Shown here: positions 55,172 to 64,000 of the stretch, in pieces
Numbering within the stretch: position 1 is the first letter of the stretch
Layout of the letters: the number at the start of each line of letters is the position of its first letter
Source of the DNA: Pseudomonas kuykendallii
GTDB taxonomy: Bacteria; Pseudomonadota; Gammaproteobacteria; Pseudomonadales; Pseudomonadaceae
Assembly (NCBI RefSeq): GCF_900106975.1
Contig: NZ_FNNU01000004.1
Location: forward strand, 496,001 to 560,000
Reading direction: 5' to 3'
Length of the DNA: 64,000 nucleotides
Position numbers and translations under genes: made by a program
Notes under the pieces: generated by a model
Told to the model about the DNA's origin: nothing
Seen by the model: only the letters and a program-made list of their open reading frames with translations
Database searches by the model: none

Positions 55172-58075
55172 TCAAACCAGTCGGGAAATCATCTCGCGCG
55201 CTTCCTGCTGCTGGGCAGAGTCGCCTTCGGCGAGCACTTCGTCGAGGATGTCGCGGGCGCCTTCGCTGTCGCCCATGTCGATGTAAGCACGCGCCAGGTC
55301 CAGCTTGGTCGCGGTTTCGTCGGTACCGGAGAGGAAGTCGAAATCGTCTTCGTCGCTCGGCCCGGCCAGGGTATCGGCTGTCATCGGCGCATCGGCGAAC
55401 GGGTCATCGAACGGCTCATCGACAACTGGCTCGGGAACGACCGGCGGCTGAGCCTCGTCATTCATCTGATCGAGCTGCGCCGCAACGCGGTCGAGCTGCG
55501 CGGCGAAGTCGTCCTTCACCGGCTCATCGTCGTCCAGCGACAGATCGAAATCGGCCAGCGGCGCGTCGACCGAGCTGCGCGGATCGACGACCGGCTCTTG
55601 CGGCAACTCGAAGCTCGGCTCGTCGAGGGTGCCCGTCTCAGAAGTTACAACAGGCTCGTCTTCGAGGTTGAAGAGGAAGTCATCATCAGCGGACAGCGGC
55701 TTTTCATCGGCTTCCTGAGCGTCCAGATCCAGGTTGAAGTCGGCAAGCTCGTCGGTCAGGTCGGGGCTGGAAGCGCCCTCGTCCTTGTCCAGATCCAGAT
55801 CCAGATCCAGATCGAAATCCAGATCCGGCTCGGCCGCTGGCGAGGACGTCGACGCAAATTGCAGGTCGTCATCCAGCGACAGATCGCCCAGGTCGTCTGC
55901 CGGCTCGGTCTTCGCAGCCGGGGACGTGTCGGTATCGAAGTCCAGATCGAGGTCGTCGAGATCGAAGGCATCGTCATCCAGGGCCGCACTGGGTGCAGGC
56001 TCCTGAATCGCCAGATCATCCAGATTGAACTCGTCACGCTCGTCATCGCGGGAGGCCGCGGCCGCGGCGCTAGCCAGGGCGGCGGCGGCCAGCGCACTCA
56101 TGGCCGGGTAGCGGAGCTTCAGCGAGTCGATATCGGAACTGCTGCCGCCCATTTCTCGCAGTTCGTTTTCCTGGCGAACGAAGCCTTCCCGATCACCCAG
56201 CTCCGCATACACCTCCATCAGCTTGAGACGCAGGTCGGCACGTTGCGGCTCGTCATTGATGGCGCCCTGGAGCAACTCCGCCGCCTGGTTGAAACGGCCG
56301 TAGGCGATGTAGATGTCCGCCTCGCCCAGCGGATCGCCGGTCTGCGGCGTGACACGTTCACTGACAGGGGTCGAAAGCTCGACCTGCGGATCGTCGTCGA
56401 GGGCGTCGAAACTGCCGGCGCCCAGCCCCATGTCGCTGTCGAACTTGTTGGCGGCGTCATCGCCACCGATGATCACGTTGTTCTGCTGGACCGTTTCCTT
56501 GGCGGCATTGCGCCGCGACAGGATCAGCAGGGCGATAAGCAACAGCAGCAAGGCCCCGCCGCCCAGCAGGGCGAGCATGGTCGGATTGGCCAGCAGCGAG
56601 CCGAGGATACCTTCGTCGGGCTCGTCGGCCGCGGGCAGCGGTTGAGCAGGCGCAGGTTCCGGAGTTGGCTCGACCGGCGCGGGAGCCTGTTCGGCCTGAG
56701 GCTCCACGGGCGCGGCAGGTTCGGCGGGAGCAGCTTCCGGCGCAGTGGCCGGAGCGCCCGCAGCGTTCTCGGTGGCATCCGGTTCCCCGGCGGCTGCAGA
56801 AGGCTGGGCGCCAGCAGGCTGGTTTTCGGTGGGTGCTGCGGGCGCTGGTGTCGGCACAGCCGGGGCTGGCGAGGCGGTCGCGGGTGCAGCAGGCGTTGCC
56901 GGAGCCTGACCCTGCTCGGCCACGCTGGCCTGGAGTTTGGCCAACTGGCTGTCCTTGAGCTGGATCAGCCGCTGCAGCTTGTCCAATTGGCTCTGCAGGT
57001 CGTCGACCCGACTCTTCAGCTCGGCGCTTTCGCGACGTGACGAGTCGAGGCTCTCCTGCGTGACCGCAAGCTTGTCCACCAGCGCCTTGCTGTTACCGCC
57101 ACCGGTGCCACCGGCATCGCTGCCGCTGGTGGCGCTGCCGGCTTCCGGAGCCACGAGGCGGAGGTTGTCGCTACGTTCGCTCTGCGCGGGCGCGGCGCCC
57201 GCTTCGGCGCGGCGTGTGGCATCCAGTTGCCGGGCGCCAGGTGCCGCGCGGCGACCCGAGCGCCAGGCGGCGTTCTGCGCAGCGACCTGGGCCAGCGCTT
57301 CGCTCTGCGAGCGGCTGCGGATCTGCTCGTCGGTGGGCAGGCGCAGTACCTGCCCGCTCTTCATGCGGTTGATGTTGCCGTCGAGAAAGGCATCCGGGTT
57401 GAGGTCCTGGATCGCCAGCATCGCCTGGTGGACGGTGCCGCCGCTGCGGACCTGCTGGGCGACTTCCCAGAGGGTGTCGCGGGAAGTGGTGCGGTATTCG
57501 CTGCTGGCAACGCGTGGAGCGGATGCCGCCGGAGCCGAAGGCCGTGGCGCGGTCGCGGGCGCTGCGCTCGGGGCCGGAGCGGGAGCCGGGCGCGGCGCGG
57601 TGGCTACCGGCGGACGCGTGGCCGGCCTGGCGACCGGCAGTTGCGGCGCCACGGCGGCCGCGGTTTCCGGGGAATACAGCGGCGGGTCGAGCAGCAGGGT
57701 GTACTCGCGCAGCAGACGACCGCTCGGCCAGAGCACTTCCACCATGAAGTTGAGGTAAGGCTCGCGCACCGGTTTGGAAGAGGTCACGCGGATGACGTTC
57801 TTGCCGTTGGCATTCAGGGCCGGGGTGAACTTGAGGTCGGTGAGGAAGAACTGGCGATCGACGCCGGCCTTGGCGAAATCTTCGGGAGAGGCCAGTTTCG
57901 GGCGGACTTCGTCGGTTTCGAGCCCCTTGACGTCGAGGAGCTCGATCTCCGCCTGCAACGGTTGGTTCAACGCGGATTTCAGGGTGACTTCGCCCAAGCC
58001 CAGCGCATACGTCATCCCTGAGGTGAGCGACGTAGCGGCTGCGATTGCCAGCACCAGTTTGCGAACCCGAACCAT
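55172..58075 (-). CDS. fimV: FimV, polar hub protein for type IV pili/twitching
   Basis: 967 aa. Signal peptide (residues 1-25, LVLAIAAATSLTSGMTYA) and FimV N-terminal domain (LGLGEVTLKSALNQPLQAEI). A LysM peptidoglycan-binding domain is at about 190-250 (SRDTLWEVAQQV, NINRMKSGQVLRLP). Then come a coiled coil (about 335-385), a Pro/Ala-rich linker and one membrane helix at about 497-517 (MLALLGGGALLLLLIALLIL). The very acidic cytoplasmic region is rich in Asp-Leu repeats. The C-terminal TPR-like FimV domain reads TKLDLARAYIDMGDSEGARD. FimV organises the flagellated/piliated pole and raises cAMP for twitching and type II secretion. Upstream to 58229 no gene is seen. Confidence 0.95.
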   Translation of the reverse strand: MVRVRKLVLAIAAATSLTSGMTYALGLGEVTLKSALNQPLQAEIELLDVKGLETDEVRPKLASPEDFAKAGVDRQFFLTDLKFTPALNANGKNVIRVTSSKPVREPYLNFMVEVLWPSGRLLREYTLLLDPPLYSPETAAAVAPQLPVARPATRPPVATAPRPAPAPAPSAAPATAPRPSAPAASAPRVASSEYRTTSRDTLWEVAQQVRSGGTVHQAMLAIQDLNPDAFLDGNINRMKSGQVLRLPTDEQIRSRSQSEALAQVAAQNAAWRSGRRAAPGARQLDATRRAEAGAAPAQSERSDNLRLVAPEAGSATSGSDAGGTGGGNSKALVDKLAVTQESLDSSRRESAELKSRVDDLQSQLDKLQRLIQLKDSQLAKLQASVAEQGQAPATPAAPATASPAPAVPTPAPAAPTENQPAGAQPSAAAGEPDATENAAGAPATAPEAAPAEPAAPVEPQAEQAPAPVEPTPEPAPAQPLPAADEPDEGILGSLLANPTMLALLGGGALLLLLIALLILSRRNAAKETVQQNNVIIGGDDAANKFDSDMGLGAGSFDALDDDPQVELSTPVSERVTPQTGDPLGEADIYIAYGRFNQAAELLQGAINDEPQRADLRLKLMEVYAELGDREGFVRQENELREMGGSSSDIDSLKLRYPAMSALAAAALASAAAAASRDDERDEFNLDDLAIQEPAPSAALDDDAFDLDDLDLDFDTDTSPAAKTEPADDLGDLSLDDDLQFASTSSPAAEPDLDFDLDLDLDLDKDEGASSPDLTDELADFNLDLDAQEADEKPLSADDDFLFNLEDEPVVTSETGTLDEPSFELPQEPVVDPRSSVDAPLADFDLSLDDDEPVKDDFAAQLDRVAAQLDQMNDEAQPPVVPEPVVDEPFDDPFADAPMTADTLAGPSDEDDFDFLSGTDETATKLDLARAYIDMGDSEGARDILDEVLAEGDSAQQQEAREMISRLV
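55789..55812 (+). repeat. (CCAGAT)4 hexanucleotide tandem repeat inside fimV
   Basis: Four perfect CCAGAT units, followed by one changed and one further perfect copy. On the coding strand they give alternating Asp-Leu (LDFDLDLDLDLDKDEG) in the acidic cytoplasmic region. Six-base units can vary in number without shifting the frame. Confidence 0.85.
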
Positions 58076-58228
58076 AGTGTTTTCCCTTGTTTTCGCCTTC
58101 CCCCGAAAACCCGGGGAGAAACTAGATACTCGCTGCCCGCTCCATCCTGGGATGGTCCCCGTCAGCGATCAGCCAAGCACGTAGCAACAAACCTAGAATA
58201 GTTCTTCAAACTCAAAGGTAAGTATCTT

Positions 58229-59236
58229 TTACGGATAGTGTTTTATCAACAACTCAGCCAGTTGCAGCACATTCAGCGCGGCGCCTTTTCGTACATTATC
58301 AGAAGCAATCCACAAATTGAGTTCATGGGGATCGTCCAGCCCGCCACGCACGCGCCCTACGTACACCACGTCCTGACCGACCGCATCCCCGGTGGCCGTC
58401 GGATAATCGTCCTCCAGCAACTCTACACCCGGCGCAGTGCCCAGTATTTGACGCACCGCGGCCATGTCCAGCGGCTCTTCGGCGATGATCGATACGCTGA
58501 GGCTGTCGCCGAAGAACACCGGCGCCTGGATGAAAGTCGAGGACACCGCCAGGCGCGGCAGGTCGAGGAGCTGCTTGAGCTCGCCAGCCAGACGCTTCTC
58601 CAGCGAGCCATGGCCGTGGGCATCGCATGCCTCCACCTGAGCCAGCAGGTTGAAGGCGATCTGCCGATCGAACAGACGCGGCTCCAGCGGGCGCAGGTTG
58701 AGCAGTTCCGTGGTCTGCCTGGCCAGCTCGCTGACGCCCTCGCGGCCGCGGCTCGACACCGCCAGGCAGGCGCTGACCGTGACCCGCTGCAATTCGACCA
58801 GTTGCCGCAACGGCGCCAGCACCACCGACAGCGCGATAGCTACCGGCGACGGGCTGCTCAGTTGCACGGGCAGGTTCAGCGCCTCGATCGCCAGCCCATT
58901 GGCCTCGGGCACCGCGCTCGGCGCGCGTTGCGCATCCAGCGCGCCGGTCACGTCGAGCAGCGAGCACCCCGCCGCTTCCGCCCGCGGCGCGTAGGAGCGG
59001 GTCAGCGCCTCGCCTGCGACGAAGAACACCAGGCTGACCTGGGAGAAATCGAAGTCGGCGACATCGCGCACGCGCAGGTTCTTGCCGCGAAACGGCAGCG
59101 ATTCGCCGGCGCTTTCAGGGTCGCCAAGAAGGAACAGGTTGCCGACCGGGAAGTCGCGCTCGCCGAACAGTTCGACCAGGGTCTTGCCGACCTCGTCGCT
59201 GGCGCCGACTACGGCGATGTCGATGGTTTGGCTCAT
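58229..59236 (-). CDS. Asd-like protein lacking catalytic residues (Usg-type)
   Basis: 335 aa, clearly of the aspartate-semialdehyde dehydrogenase fold: VVGASDEVGKTLVELFGERDF at the start and DNVRKGAALNVLQLAELL at the end. The stretch that should hold the nucleophile (N-P-N-C-S/T in the family) reads VQLSSPSPVAIAL, with no Cys. The following Gln site (TYQ-VSG) reads SACLAVSSRG. So it should not be an active dehydrogenase. The true asd lies immediately upstream (59372-60484). E. coli Usg is a comparable neighbour. The role may be structural or regulatory; this is inference. The start at ATG 59236 follows GGAAG. Confidence 0.9.
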   Translation of the reverse strand: MSQTIDIAVVGASDEVGKTLVELFGERDFPVGNLFLLGDPESAGESLPFRGKNLRVRDVADFDFSQVSLVFFVAGEALTRSYAPRAEAAGCSLLDVTGALDAQRAPSAVPEANGLAIEALNLPVQLSSPSPVAIALSVVLAPLRQLVELQRVTVSACLAVSSRGREGVSELARQTTELLNLRPLEPRLFDRQIAFNLLAQVEACDAHGHGSLEKRLAGELKQLLDLPRLAVSSTFIQAPVFFGDSLSVSIIAEEPLDMAAVRQILGTAPGVELLEDDYPTATGDAVGQDVVYVGRVRGGLDDPHELNLWIASDNVRKGAALNVLQLAELLIKHYP

Positions 59237-59303
59237 GACGGAAGCGGCCTCTTGCGAATGGAGAGGCACTTTATAGAGGAAAACCGGAGGGGGAAAGCAC
59301 ACG

Positions 59304-59359
59304 GCCCGCCGCCGTTCGCGGCGGGCGCGCGTGCCGGGAGCGGAGAGATCCGCTCCCGG
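59304..59359. terminator. Two strong hairpins between asd and the asd-like gene
   Basis: GCCCGCCGC/GCGGCGGGC (59304-59326, 9-bp stem) and CCGGGAGCGGA/TCCGCTCCCGG (59334-59359, 11-bp stem) stand in tandem just past the asd stop. Neither has a T-run on the minus strand; a short CTTT follows the second. They may slow or partly stop transcription, or protect the asd 3' end. Confidence 0.5.
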
Positions 59360-59371
59360 AGGGCATCGCCA

Positions 59372-60484
59372 TCAGCGTTCGAGGAGAATCCGCAGCATGC
59401 GCCGCAACGGCTCCGCCGCACCCCACAGCAACTGGTCGCCCACGGTGAAGGCGCCCAGGTAATGCGAGCCCATGTTCAGCTTGCGCAGGCGACCCACCGG
59501 AACGCTGAGGGTGCCGGTGACGGCGGTCGGCGTCAGCTCGCGCATGCTGATCTCGCGCTGGTTCGGCACCAGCTTGACCCACGGGTTGTGCTGGCTGATC
59601 AGCCCTTCGATATCGGACAGCGGCACGTCCTTGTTCAGCTTGATGGTCAGCGCCTGGCTGTGGCAACGCATGGCACCGATGCGCACGCAGATGCCGTCCA
59701 CCGGGATCGGGTTCTTGAACCGCCCGAGAATCTTGTTGGTCTCGGCCTGACCCTTCCACTCTTCACGGCTCTGGCCGTTGGGCAGTTCCTTGTCGATCCA
59801 CGGGATCAGGCTGCCGGCCAGCGGCACGCCGAAGTTTTCCGTCGGGAAGGCTTCGCTGCGCTGCATCTCGGCGACCTTGCGGTCGATGTCGAGGATAGCG
59901 CTGGCCGGGTTGGCCAGCTCGTCGGCCACGGAGGCTTCGATGGCGCCCATCTGTTTGATCAGCTCGCGCATGTTCTGCGCGCCTGCGCCGGAAGCCGCCT
60001 GGTAGGTCATGGCGCTCATCCACTCGACCAGGCCGGCCTCGAACAGGCCGCCGAGGCCCATCAGCATCAGGCTGACGGTGCAGTTGCCGCCGATGTAGTT
60101 CTTCACACCGCCGTCGAGCTTCTGGTCGATCACCTTGCGGTTGACCGGGTCGAGCACGATCACCGCGTCGTCGTCCATGCGCAGGCTGGAGGCGGCATCG
60201 ATCCAGTAGCCCTGCCAGCCGGCTTCGCGCAGTTTGGGGAAGACTTCGCTGGTGTAGTCGCCGCCCTGGCAGGTGAGGATCACGTCCAGACCCTTGAGCT
60301 CGTCGATGCTGTAGGCGTCCTTCAGCGGAGCGACTTCCTTGCCCACGTCAGGGCCCTGGCCACCGACGTTGGAGGTGGTGAAGAACACCGGTTCGATCAG
60401 GTCGAAATCCCGCTCTTCCAGCATCCGCTGCATGAGCACGGAACCGACCATGCCGCGCCATCCGATCAAACCTACACGTTTCAT
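59372..60484 (-). CDS. asd: Aspartate-semialdehyde dehydrogenase
   Basis: 370 aa. It makes aspartate semialdehyde for lysine, diaminopimelate, threonine and methionine. The NADP motif is [17 protein letters not shown]. The catalytic Cys135 is in [10 protein letters not shown], and Gln is in [14 protein letters not shown]. It is of the long gamma-proteobacterial type. The start is ATG at 60484 (MKRVGLIGW); the open frame continues upstream through leuB out of context. It is bracketed by similar GC hairpins (60512-60532 and 59304-59326). Confidence 0.97.
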   Translation of the reverse strand: MKRVGLIGWRGMVGSVLMQRMLEERDFDLIEPVFFTTSNVGGQGPDVGKEVAPLKDAYSIDELKGLDVILTCQGGDYTSEVFPKLREAGWQGYWIDAASSLRMDDDAVIVLDPVNRKVIDQKLDGGVKNYIGGNCTVSLMLMGLGGLFEAGLVEWMSAMTYQAASGAGAQNMRELIKQMGAIEASVADELANPASAILDIDRKVAEMQRSEAFPTENFGVPLAGSLIPWIDKELPNGQSREEWKGQAETNKILGRFKNPIPVDGICVRIGAMRCHSQALTIKLNKDVPLSDIEGLISQHNPWVKLVPNQREISMRELTPTAVTGTLSVPVGRLRKLNMGSHYLGAFTVGDQLLWGAAEPLRRMLRILLER

Positions 60485-60511
60485 CGCAACCGTACCTTTA
60501 TTGTCGAAATC

Positions 60512-60532
60512 GCCCGCCGAACCGCGGCGGGC
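60512..60532. terminator. GC hairpin between leuB and asd
   Basis: GCCCGCCG and CGGCGGGC form an 8-bp stem with a 5-base loop, 24 bases past the leuB stop. There is no T-tract. The sequence nearly matches the hairpin at 59304-59326 on the other side of asd. Confidence 0.45.
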
Positions 60533-60555
60533 CGAAGAGATTAACGCCTGAAACC

Positions 60556-61638
60556 TCAGAGTGCACGCAGTGCCGCGACCACCGCATCGCCCATCTCGGC
60601 GGTGCCGACCTTGCGCATTCCGGCGGAATGGATGTCGCCGGTGCGCAGGCCCTGGTCGAGCACCTTGCTGACCGCCTGCTCGATGGCGTCGGCCGCCGGG
60701 GTCTGGTTGAAGCTGTAGCGCAGCATCATGGATACCGAGAGGATGGTCGCCAGCGGGTTGGCGATGCCCTGCCCGGCGATGTCCGGCGCGGAACCGTGGC
60801 AAGGCTCGTACATGCCCTTGTTGCTGGCGTCCAGCGAGGCCGACGGCAGCATGCCGATGGAGCCGGTGAGCATCGAGGCTTCGTCGGAGAGGATGTCGCC
60901 GAACATGTTGTCGGTGACGATCACGTCGAACTGCTTGGGCGCGCGGACCAGTTGCATCGCGGCGTTGTCGACGTACATGTGCGACAGCTCGACCTGCGGG
61001 TAATCCCTGGCCACCTCCTCGACCACTTCGCGCCAGAGCTGGCTGGAGGCGAGCACGTTGGCCTTGTCCACCGAGCACAGCTTGTTGCCGCGCACGCGCG
61101 CCATGTCGAAGCCGACGCGCGCGATGCGGCGGATTTCGCTCTCGCTGTAGGGCAGCGTGTCGAAGGCCTTGCGCTCGCCGTTCTCCAGGGTCTCGGTACC
61201 ACGCGGGGCGCCGAAGTAGATGCCACCGGTGAGTTCGCGAACGATCAGGATGTCCAGGCCGGAAACCACTTCGGGTTTCAGCGACGAGGCGTCGGCCAGT
61301 TGCGGGTAGAGGATCGCCGGACGCAGGTTGGCGAACAGGCCCAGTTGCGAACGGATCTTCAGCAGGCCGCGCTCGGGACGGATGTCGCGCTCGATCTTGT
61401 CCCACTTCGGCCCGCCGACCGCGCCGAGCAGCACCGCATCGGCCGCGCGGGCGCGCGCCAGGGTCTCGTCGGCCAGCGGCACGCCGTGCTTGTCGATGGC
61501 GGCGCCGCCGATCACGTCTTCGATCAGTTCGAAGCCCAGGCTGTACTTCTCGTTGGCCAGGTTCAGCACCTTGACCGCCTCGGCCATGATTTCCGGACCG
61601 ATGCCGTCGCCAGGGAGAACCAGAATCTGCTTGCTCAT
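60556..61638 (-). CDS. leuB: 3-isopropylmalate dehydrogenase
   Basis: 360 aa. It oxidises and decarboxylates 3-isopropylmalate in leucine synthesis. Motifs are [20 protein letters not shown] at the start, the substrate loop [20 protein letters not shown], and the signature [20 protein letters not shown] with the metal Asp residues. [18 protein letters not shown] binds NAD. The ATG at 61638 is preceded by GAGA and starts the family N-terminus. Confidence 0.97.
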   Translation of the reverse strand: MSKQILVLPGDGIGPEIMAEAVKVLNLANEKYSLGFELIEDVIGGAAIDKHGVPLADETLARARAADAVLLGAVGGPKWDKIERDIRPERGLLKIRSQLGLFANLRPAILYPQLADASSLKPEVVSGLDILIVRELTGGIYFGAPRGTETLENGERKAFDTLPYSESEIRRIARVGFDMARVRGNKLCSVDKANVLASSQLWREVVEEVARDYPQVELSHMYVDNAAMQLVRAPKQFDVIVTDNMFGDILSDEASMLTGSIGMLPSASLDASNKGMYEPCHGSAPDIAGQGIANPLATILSVSMMLRYSFNQTPAADAIEQAVSKVLDQGLRTGDIHSAGMRKVGTAEMGDAVVAALRAL

Positions 61639-61678
61639 GCTTTTCTCTCGTTGGGTGCCGCCTGGCACCGGTAAAAAA

Positions 61679-62443
61679 TCAACGTTCGGCCCAGACCAGC
61701 AGCACGTCGGTGCTGAAGGAGCCGTCGTCGGCAATCTCGAAATACTCGCGAACCTCGTCGCCCACCGCCTGCTGCATCGCCCGGATCGCCGCGCGGAACA
61801 CATCCGGCGTGCGCATGCGCTCGACCCAGGAGCTGTACTCCAGGCGCAGGCGCTGACGGCTGCACGCGGTCACCACCAGACCGGCCTCGCCAAGCTGCCG
61901 GGTCCACTCGGAGGGCGAATAATCGCGCGCATGGCTGCTGTCGCGCAGCACTTCCACCGTTTGCAGATGCGTATCGAACAACGGCAGGCCGGGTGCCGCG
62001 ACATCGACGAAGGCGGCCAGGCCACCCGGTTTGAGCACCCGGCGCACTTCGCGCAGGGCCTGGCCGAGATCACTCCAATGGTGCGCGGAGTAGCGGCTGA
62101 AGACGAAATCGAAGCGGGCATCGGCGAACGGCAGGTGCTCGGCCGCGCCGCATTGGGTGCGGATGTTGCCCAGGCCGCGCTCGCCGGCGGCTTTGGCCAC
62201 CACGTCGAGCATGTCCTGCGACAGGTCGTAGGCGACCACTTCGGCCACCGCCGGTGCGACATGGAACGCCACGTGGCCGGCGCCACAGCCGAGATCGAGC
62301 AGACGCGCATCGGCGCGGCCGGCGACCGCGGCCTGGAGGGCGGCGAATTCGCTGCCCTGCGCATGCACGGCGCTGTTCAGGTAGGCGTTGGCCTGTTCGC
62401 CGAACTGCGTCTGCACCACCTGGGAATGGGCTTTCTGGTTCAC
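61679..62443 (-). CDS. SAM-dependent methyltransferase (class I) between leuD and leuB
   Basis: 254 aa. The SAM motif is [19 protein letters not shown] (about residues 46-64), with [13 protein letters not shown] and the post-motif [14 protein letters not shown]. It resembles UbiE/YcgJ-type small-molecule methylases; the substrate is unknown. The start is a GTG at 62443 with GGAG 7 bases upstream. The same gene stands between leuD and leuB in P. aeruginosa as I recall, so it is a stable passenger of the leu cluster rather than a leucine enzyme. Confidence 0.9.
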   Translation of the reverse strand: MNQKAHSQVVQTQFGEQANAYLNSAVHAQGSEFAALQAAVAGRADARLLDLGCGAGHVAFHVAPAVAEVVAYDLSQDMLDVVAKAAGERGLGNIRTQCGAAEHLPFADARFDFVFSRYSAHHWSDLGQALREVRRVLKPGGLAAFVDVAAPGLPLFDTHLQTVEVLRDSSHARDYSPSEWTRQLGEAGLVVTACSRQRLRLEYSSWVERMRTPDVFRAAIRAMQQAVGDEVREYFEIADDGSFSTDVLLVWAER

Positions 62444-62467
62444 GTCGTGACTCCGCGTAGAGGGCAA

Positions 62468-62489
62468 GGTGCGCATGGCGCACCCTACG
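62468..62489 (-). repeat. Dispersed palindromic element, identical to the 5227 copy
   Basis: The 22 bases are the exact reverse complement of the element at 5227-5248 (edge CACCCTACG, arms GGTGCGC/GCGCACC). It lies in the 55-base gap between leuD and the methyltransferase, directly after the leuD stop. Confidence 0.75.
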
Positions 62490-62498
62490 GCGCGCCGC

Positions 62499-63146
62499 TT
62501 ACTTGATGGCGCCGAACAGCCAGGGCTGGCGCTGCTGGTGACCGGCCTCGAACTGCTTGATGGCATCGGCGTCCTGCAGGGTCAGGCCGATGTCGTCGAG
62601 CCCGTTGAGCAGGCAATGCTTGCGGAAGGCGTCGACCTCGAACGAATAGCTCTTGCCGTCCGGTCGGGTCACCGTTTGCGCGGCGAGGTCGACGGTTAGC
62701 TGGTAGCCCTCGTTGGTCTCGACCTGCTCGAACAGCTCGTCGACTTCCTCGTCCTTCAGGATGATCGGCAGCAGGCCGTTCTTGAAGCTGTTATTGAAGA
62801 AGATGTCGGCGTAGCTCGGCGCGATCACGCTGCGGAAGCCGTACTCGTCCAGCGCCCAGGGCGCGTGCTCGCGGGAGGAACCGCAGCCGAAGTTTTCCCG
62901 GGCGAGGAGCACGCTGGCGCCCTGGTAGCGCGGGAAGTTCAGCACGAAATCCTTGTTGATCGGGCGCTTGGAGTTGTCCTGGTTCGGCTGGCCGACATCG
63001 AGGTAGCGCCACTCGTCGAACAGGTTCGGCCCGAAGCCGGTGCGCTTGATCGACTTGAGAAACTGCTTGGGGATGATCTGATCGGTATCGACGTTGGCGC
63101 GGTCGAGCGGCGCGACGAGACCGGTGTGCTGGGTAAAGGCTTTCAT
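62499..63146 (-). CDS. leuD: 3-isopropylmalate dehydratase small subunit
   Basis: 215 aa. The swivelling domain of isopropylmalate isomerase. [40 protein letters not shown] (substrate contact) and [18 protein letters not shown] are family-typical. It acts with LeuC, which binds the 4Fe-4S cluster. The ATG at 63146 lies 10 bases after the leuC stop, so the two are cotranscribed. Confidence 0.97.
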   Translation of the reverse strand: MKAFTQHTGLVAPLDRANVDTDQIIPKQFLKSIKRTGFGPNLFDEWRYLDVGQPNQDNSKRPINKDFVLNFPRYQGASVLLARENFGCGSSREHAPWALDEYGFRSVIAPSYADIFFNNSFKNGLLPIILKDEEVDELFEQVETNEGYQLTVDLAAQTVTRPDGKSYSFEVDAFRKHCLLNGLDDIGLTLQDADAIKQFEAGHQQRQPWLFGAIK

Positions 63147-63156
63147 GTGTGCTTCC

Positions 63157-64000
63157 TCAGGCCTGGATCAATTCGCGAACGTCGATGAAACGGCCGGTCA
63201 CCGCGGCGGCGGCGGCCATCGCCGGGCTGACCAGATGGGTACGCCCACCGGCGCCCTGGCGGCCTTCGAAGTTGCGGTTGGAGGTGGAAGCGCAGTGTTC
63301 GCCGCTGCCGAGCTTGTCCGGGTTCATCGCCAGGCACATCGAGCAGCCGGGCTCACGCCATTCGAAACCGGCGTCGAGGAAGATCTTGTCCAGCCCCTCC
63401 TCCTCGGCCTGCTGTTTGACCAGCCCGGAACCCGGCACCACCATCGCCTGGATCACGTTGGCCGCGACCTTGCGGCCCTTGGCCACTTCGGCGGCGGCGC
63501 GCAGGTCTTCGATCCGCGAGTTGGTGCAGGAACCGATGAACACACGGTCCAGCTTGATATCGGTGATCGCCTGATTGGCGGCCAGGCCCATGTACTTGAG
63601 TGCGCGCTCGATCGAATCGCGCTTGACCGGATCGGCCTCGCGCGCCGGGTCCGGCACGTTCTGGTCGACGGCGAGGACCATTTCCGGCGAAGTGCCCCAG
63701 CTGACCTGCGGCTTGATCTCTTCGGCACGCAACTCGACCACGGTGTCGAAATGCGCGTCGTCGTCCGACACCAGGTCGGCCCAGGCCGCCACGGCCTTGT
63801 CCCAGTCCTCGCCCTTGGGCGAATACGGGCGGCCCTTCACGTAATCGATGGTCTTCTGGTCCGCGGCGACCATGCCGACGCGGGCACCGGCCTCGATGGA
63901 CATGTTGCAGAGGGTCATGCGGCCTTCCATCGACAGATCGCGGATCGCGCTGCCGGCGAATTCCAGCGCATGGCCGTTGCCGCCGGCGGTGCCGATCTTG
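63157..64000 (-). CDS. leuC: 3-isopropylmalate dehydratase large subunit, C-terminal part
   Basis: About 281 codons; the N-terminal part lies beyond the right edge. The visible part starts [20 protein letters not shown]. Iron-sulfur ligands are the Cys in [18 protein letters not shown] and two in [35 protein letters not shown] is the conserved C-terminal active-site loop. With LeuD it interconverts 2- and 3-isopropylmalate. Any leu operon leader would be outside the window. Confidence 0.96.
   Translation of the reverse strand, partial: KIGTAGGNGHALEFAGSAIRDLSMEGRMTLCNMSIEAGARVGMVAADQKTIDYVKGRPYSPKGEDWDKAVAAWADLVSDDDAHFDTVVELRAEEIKPQVSWGTSPEMVLAVDQNVPDPAREADPVKRDSIERALKYMGLAANQAITDIKLDRVFIGSCTNSRIEDLRAAAEVAKGRKVAANVIQAMVVPGSGLVKQQAEEEGLDKIFLDAGFEWREPGCSMCLAMNPDKLGSGEHCASTSNRNFEGRQGAGGRTHLVSPAMAAAAAVTGRFIDVRELIQA

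Noticed and set aside
54284-57040. 918-codon open frame opposite truA and fimV
   Set aside because: Antisense shadow; both minus-strand genes are unmistakable by motif and length.
58238-60544. 768-codon open frame opposite asd and the asd-like gene
   Set aside because: Antisense shadow with low-complexity composition.

Overview
The window is about 64 kb of GC-rich, densely coded bacterial chromosome. Gene content and order point to Pseudomonas, probably a relative of the P. aeruginosa lineage. The strongest support is the right third: (leuC)-leuD-methyltransferase-leuB-asd-asd-like-fimV-truA-trpF-accD-folC-dedD-cvpA-purF-metZ-SDR, all on the minus strand, which matches the order I know from P. 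aeruginosa. No prophage, insertion sequence, CRISPR array, integrase or rRNA gene was seen. No gap between genes exceeds about 300 bases.

Layout. 1-9.8 kb: start of a chemoreceptor, nucleoside hydrolase, two cupin-AraC regulators, an SBF-type transporter, ribosome rescue factor ArfB, a YdjM-like membrane hydrolase, YceH, XapX, a quinone-oxidoreductase-like enzyme, a DsbA-fold protein and tRNA hydroxylase TrhO. 10-15 kb: a CSS-motif EAL phosphodiesterase, BolA, a DUF2059 protein, fumarase C with an overlapping flavodoxin-fold oxidoreductase, and a small DUF6316-like protein. 15-24 kb: a FAD monooxygenase divergent from its probable MarR repressor over a perfect dyad, a Sad-like aldehyde dehydrogenase, a thiolase, polyphosphate:AMP phosphotransferase and bifunctional MnmC. 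24-29.4 kb: the N-acetylglutaminylglutamine amide (NAGGN) osmoprotectant locus (MarR regulator, amidotransferase, GNAT/ATP-grasp synthetase, M42 peptidase). 29.5-40 kb: DNA polymerase II, cytochrome b561, a 7TMR-DISM hybrid sensor kinase, YheU, an unknown protein, an SDR, small membrane proteins, and the acetate permease pair DUF485-ActP.

40-45 kb: a five-gene efflux operon (MarR, FUSC/AaeB, DUF1656/AaeX, HlyD/AaeA, outer-membrane factor). Every junction is a four-base ATGA overlap, and a promoter plus dyad lies upstream. 45.9-46.2 kb: a tRNA-Val(CAC)-tRNA-Asp(GUC) operon with a clear sigma-70 promoter and an intrinsic terminator. 46.2-64 kb: the conserved biosynthetic and housekeeping block (methionine, purine, folate, tryptophan, fatty acid, lysine/threonine and leucine pathways, tRNA pseudouridylation, and the polar hub FimV).

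Scattered between genes is a family of short palindromes sharing a TAGGGTG/CACCCTA edge, including a four-copy alternating array at 5.2 kb. No clearly new multigene system was found. The best leads are the palindrome family, the two dyad operators, the NAGGN control region, the catalytically dead Asd-like protein and the degenerate receiver in the hybrid kinase. Functions are assigned by reading protein motifs; no database search was run.
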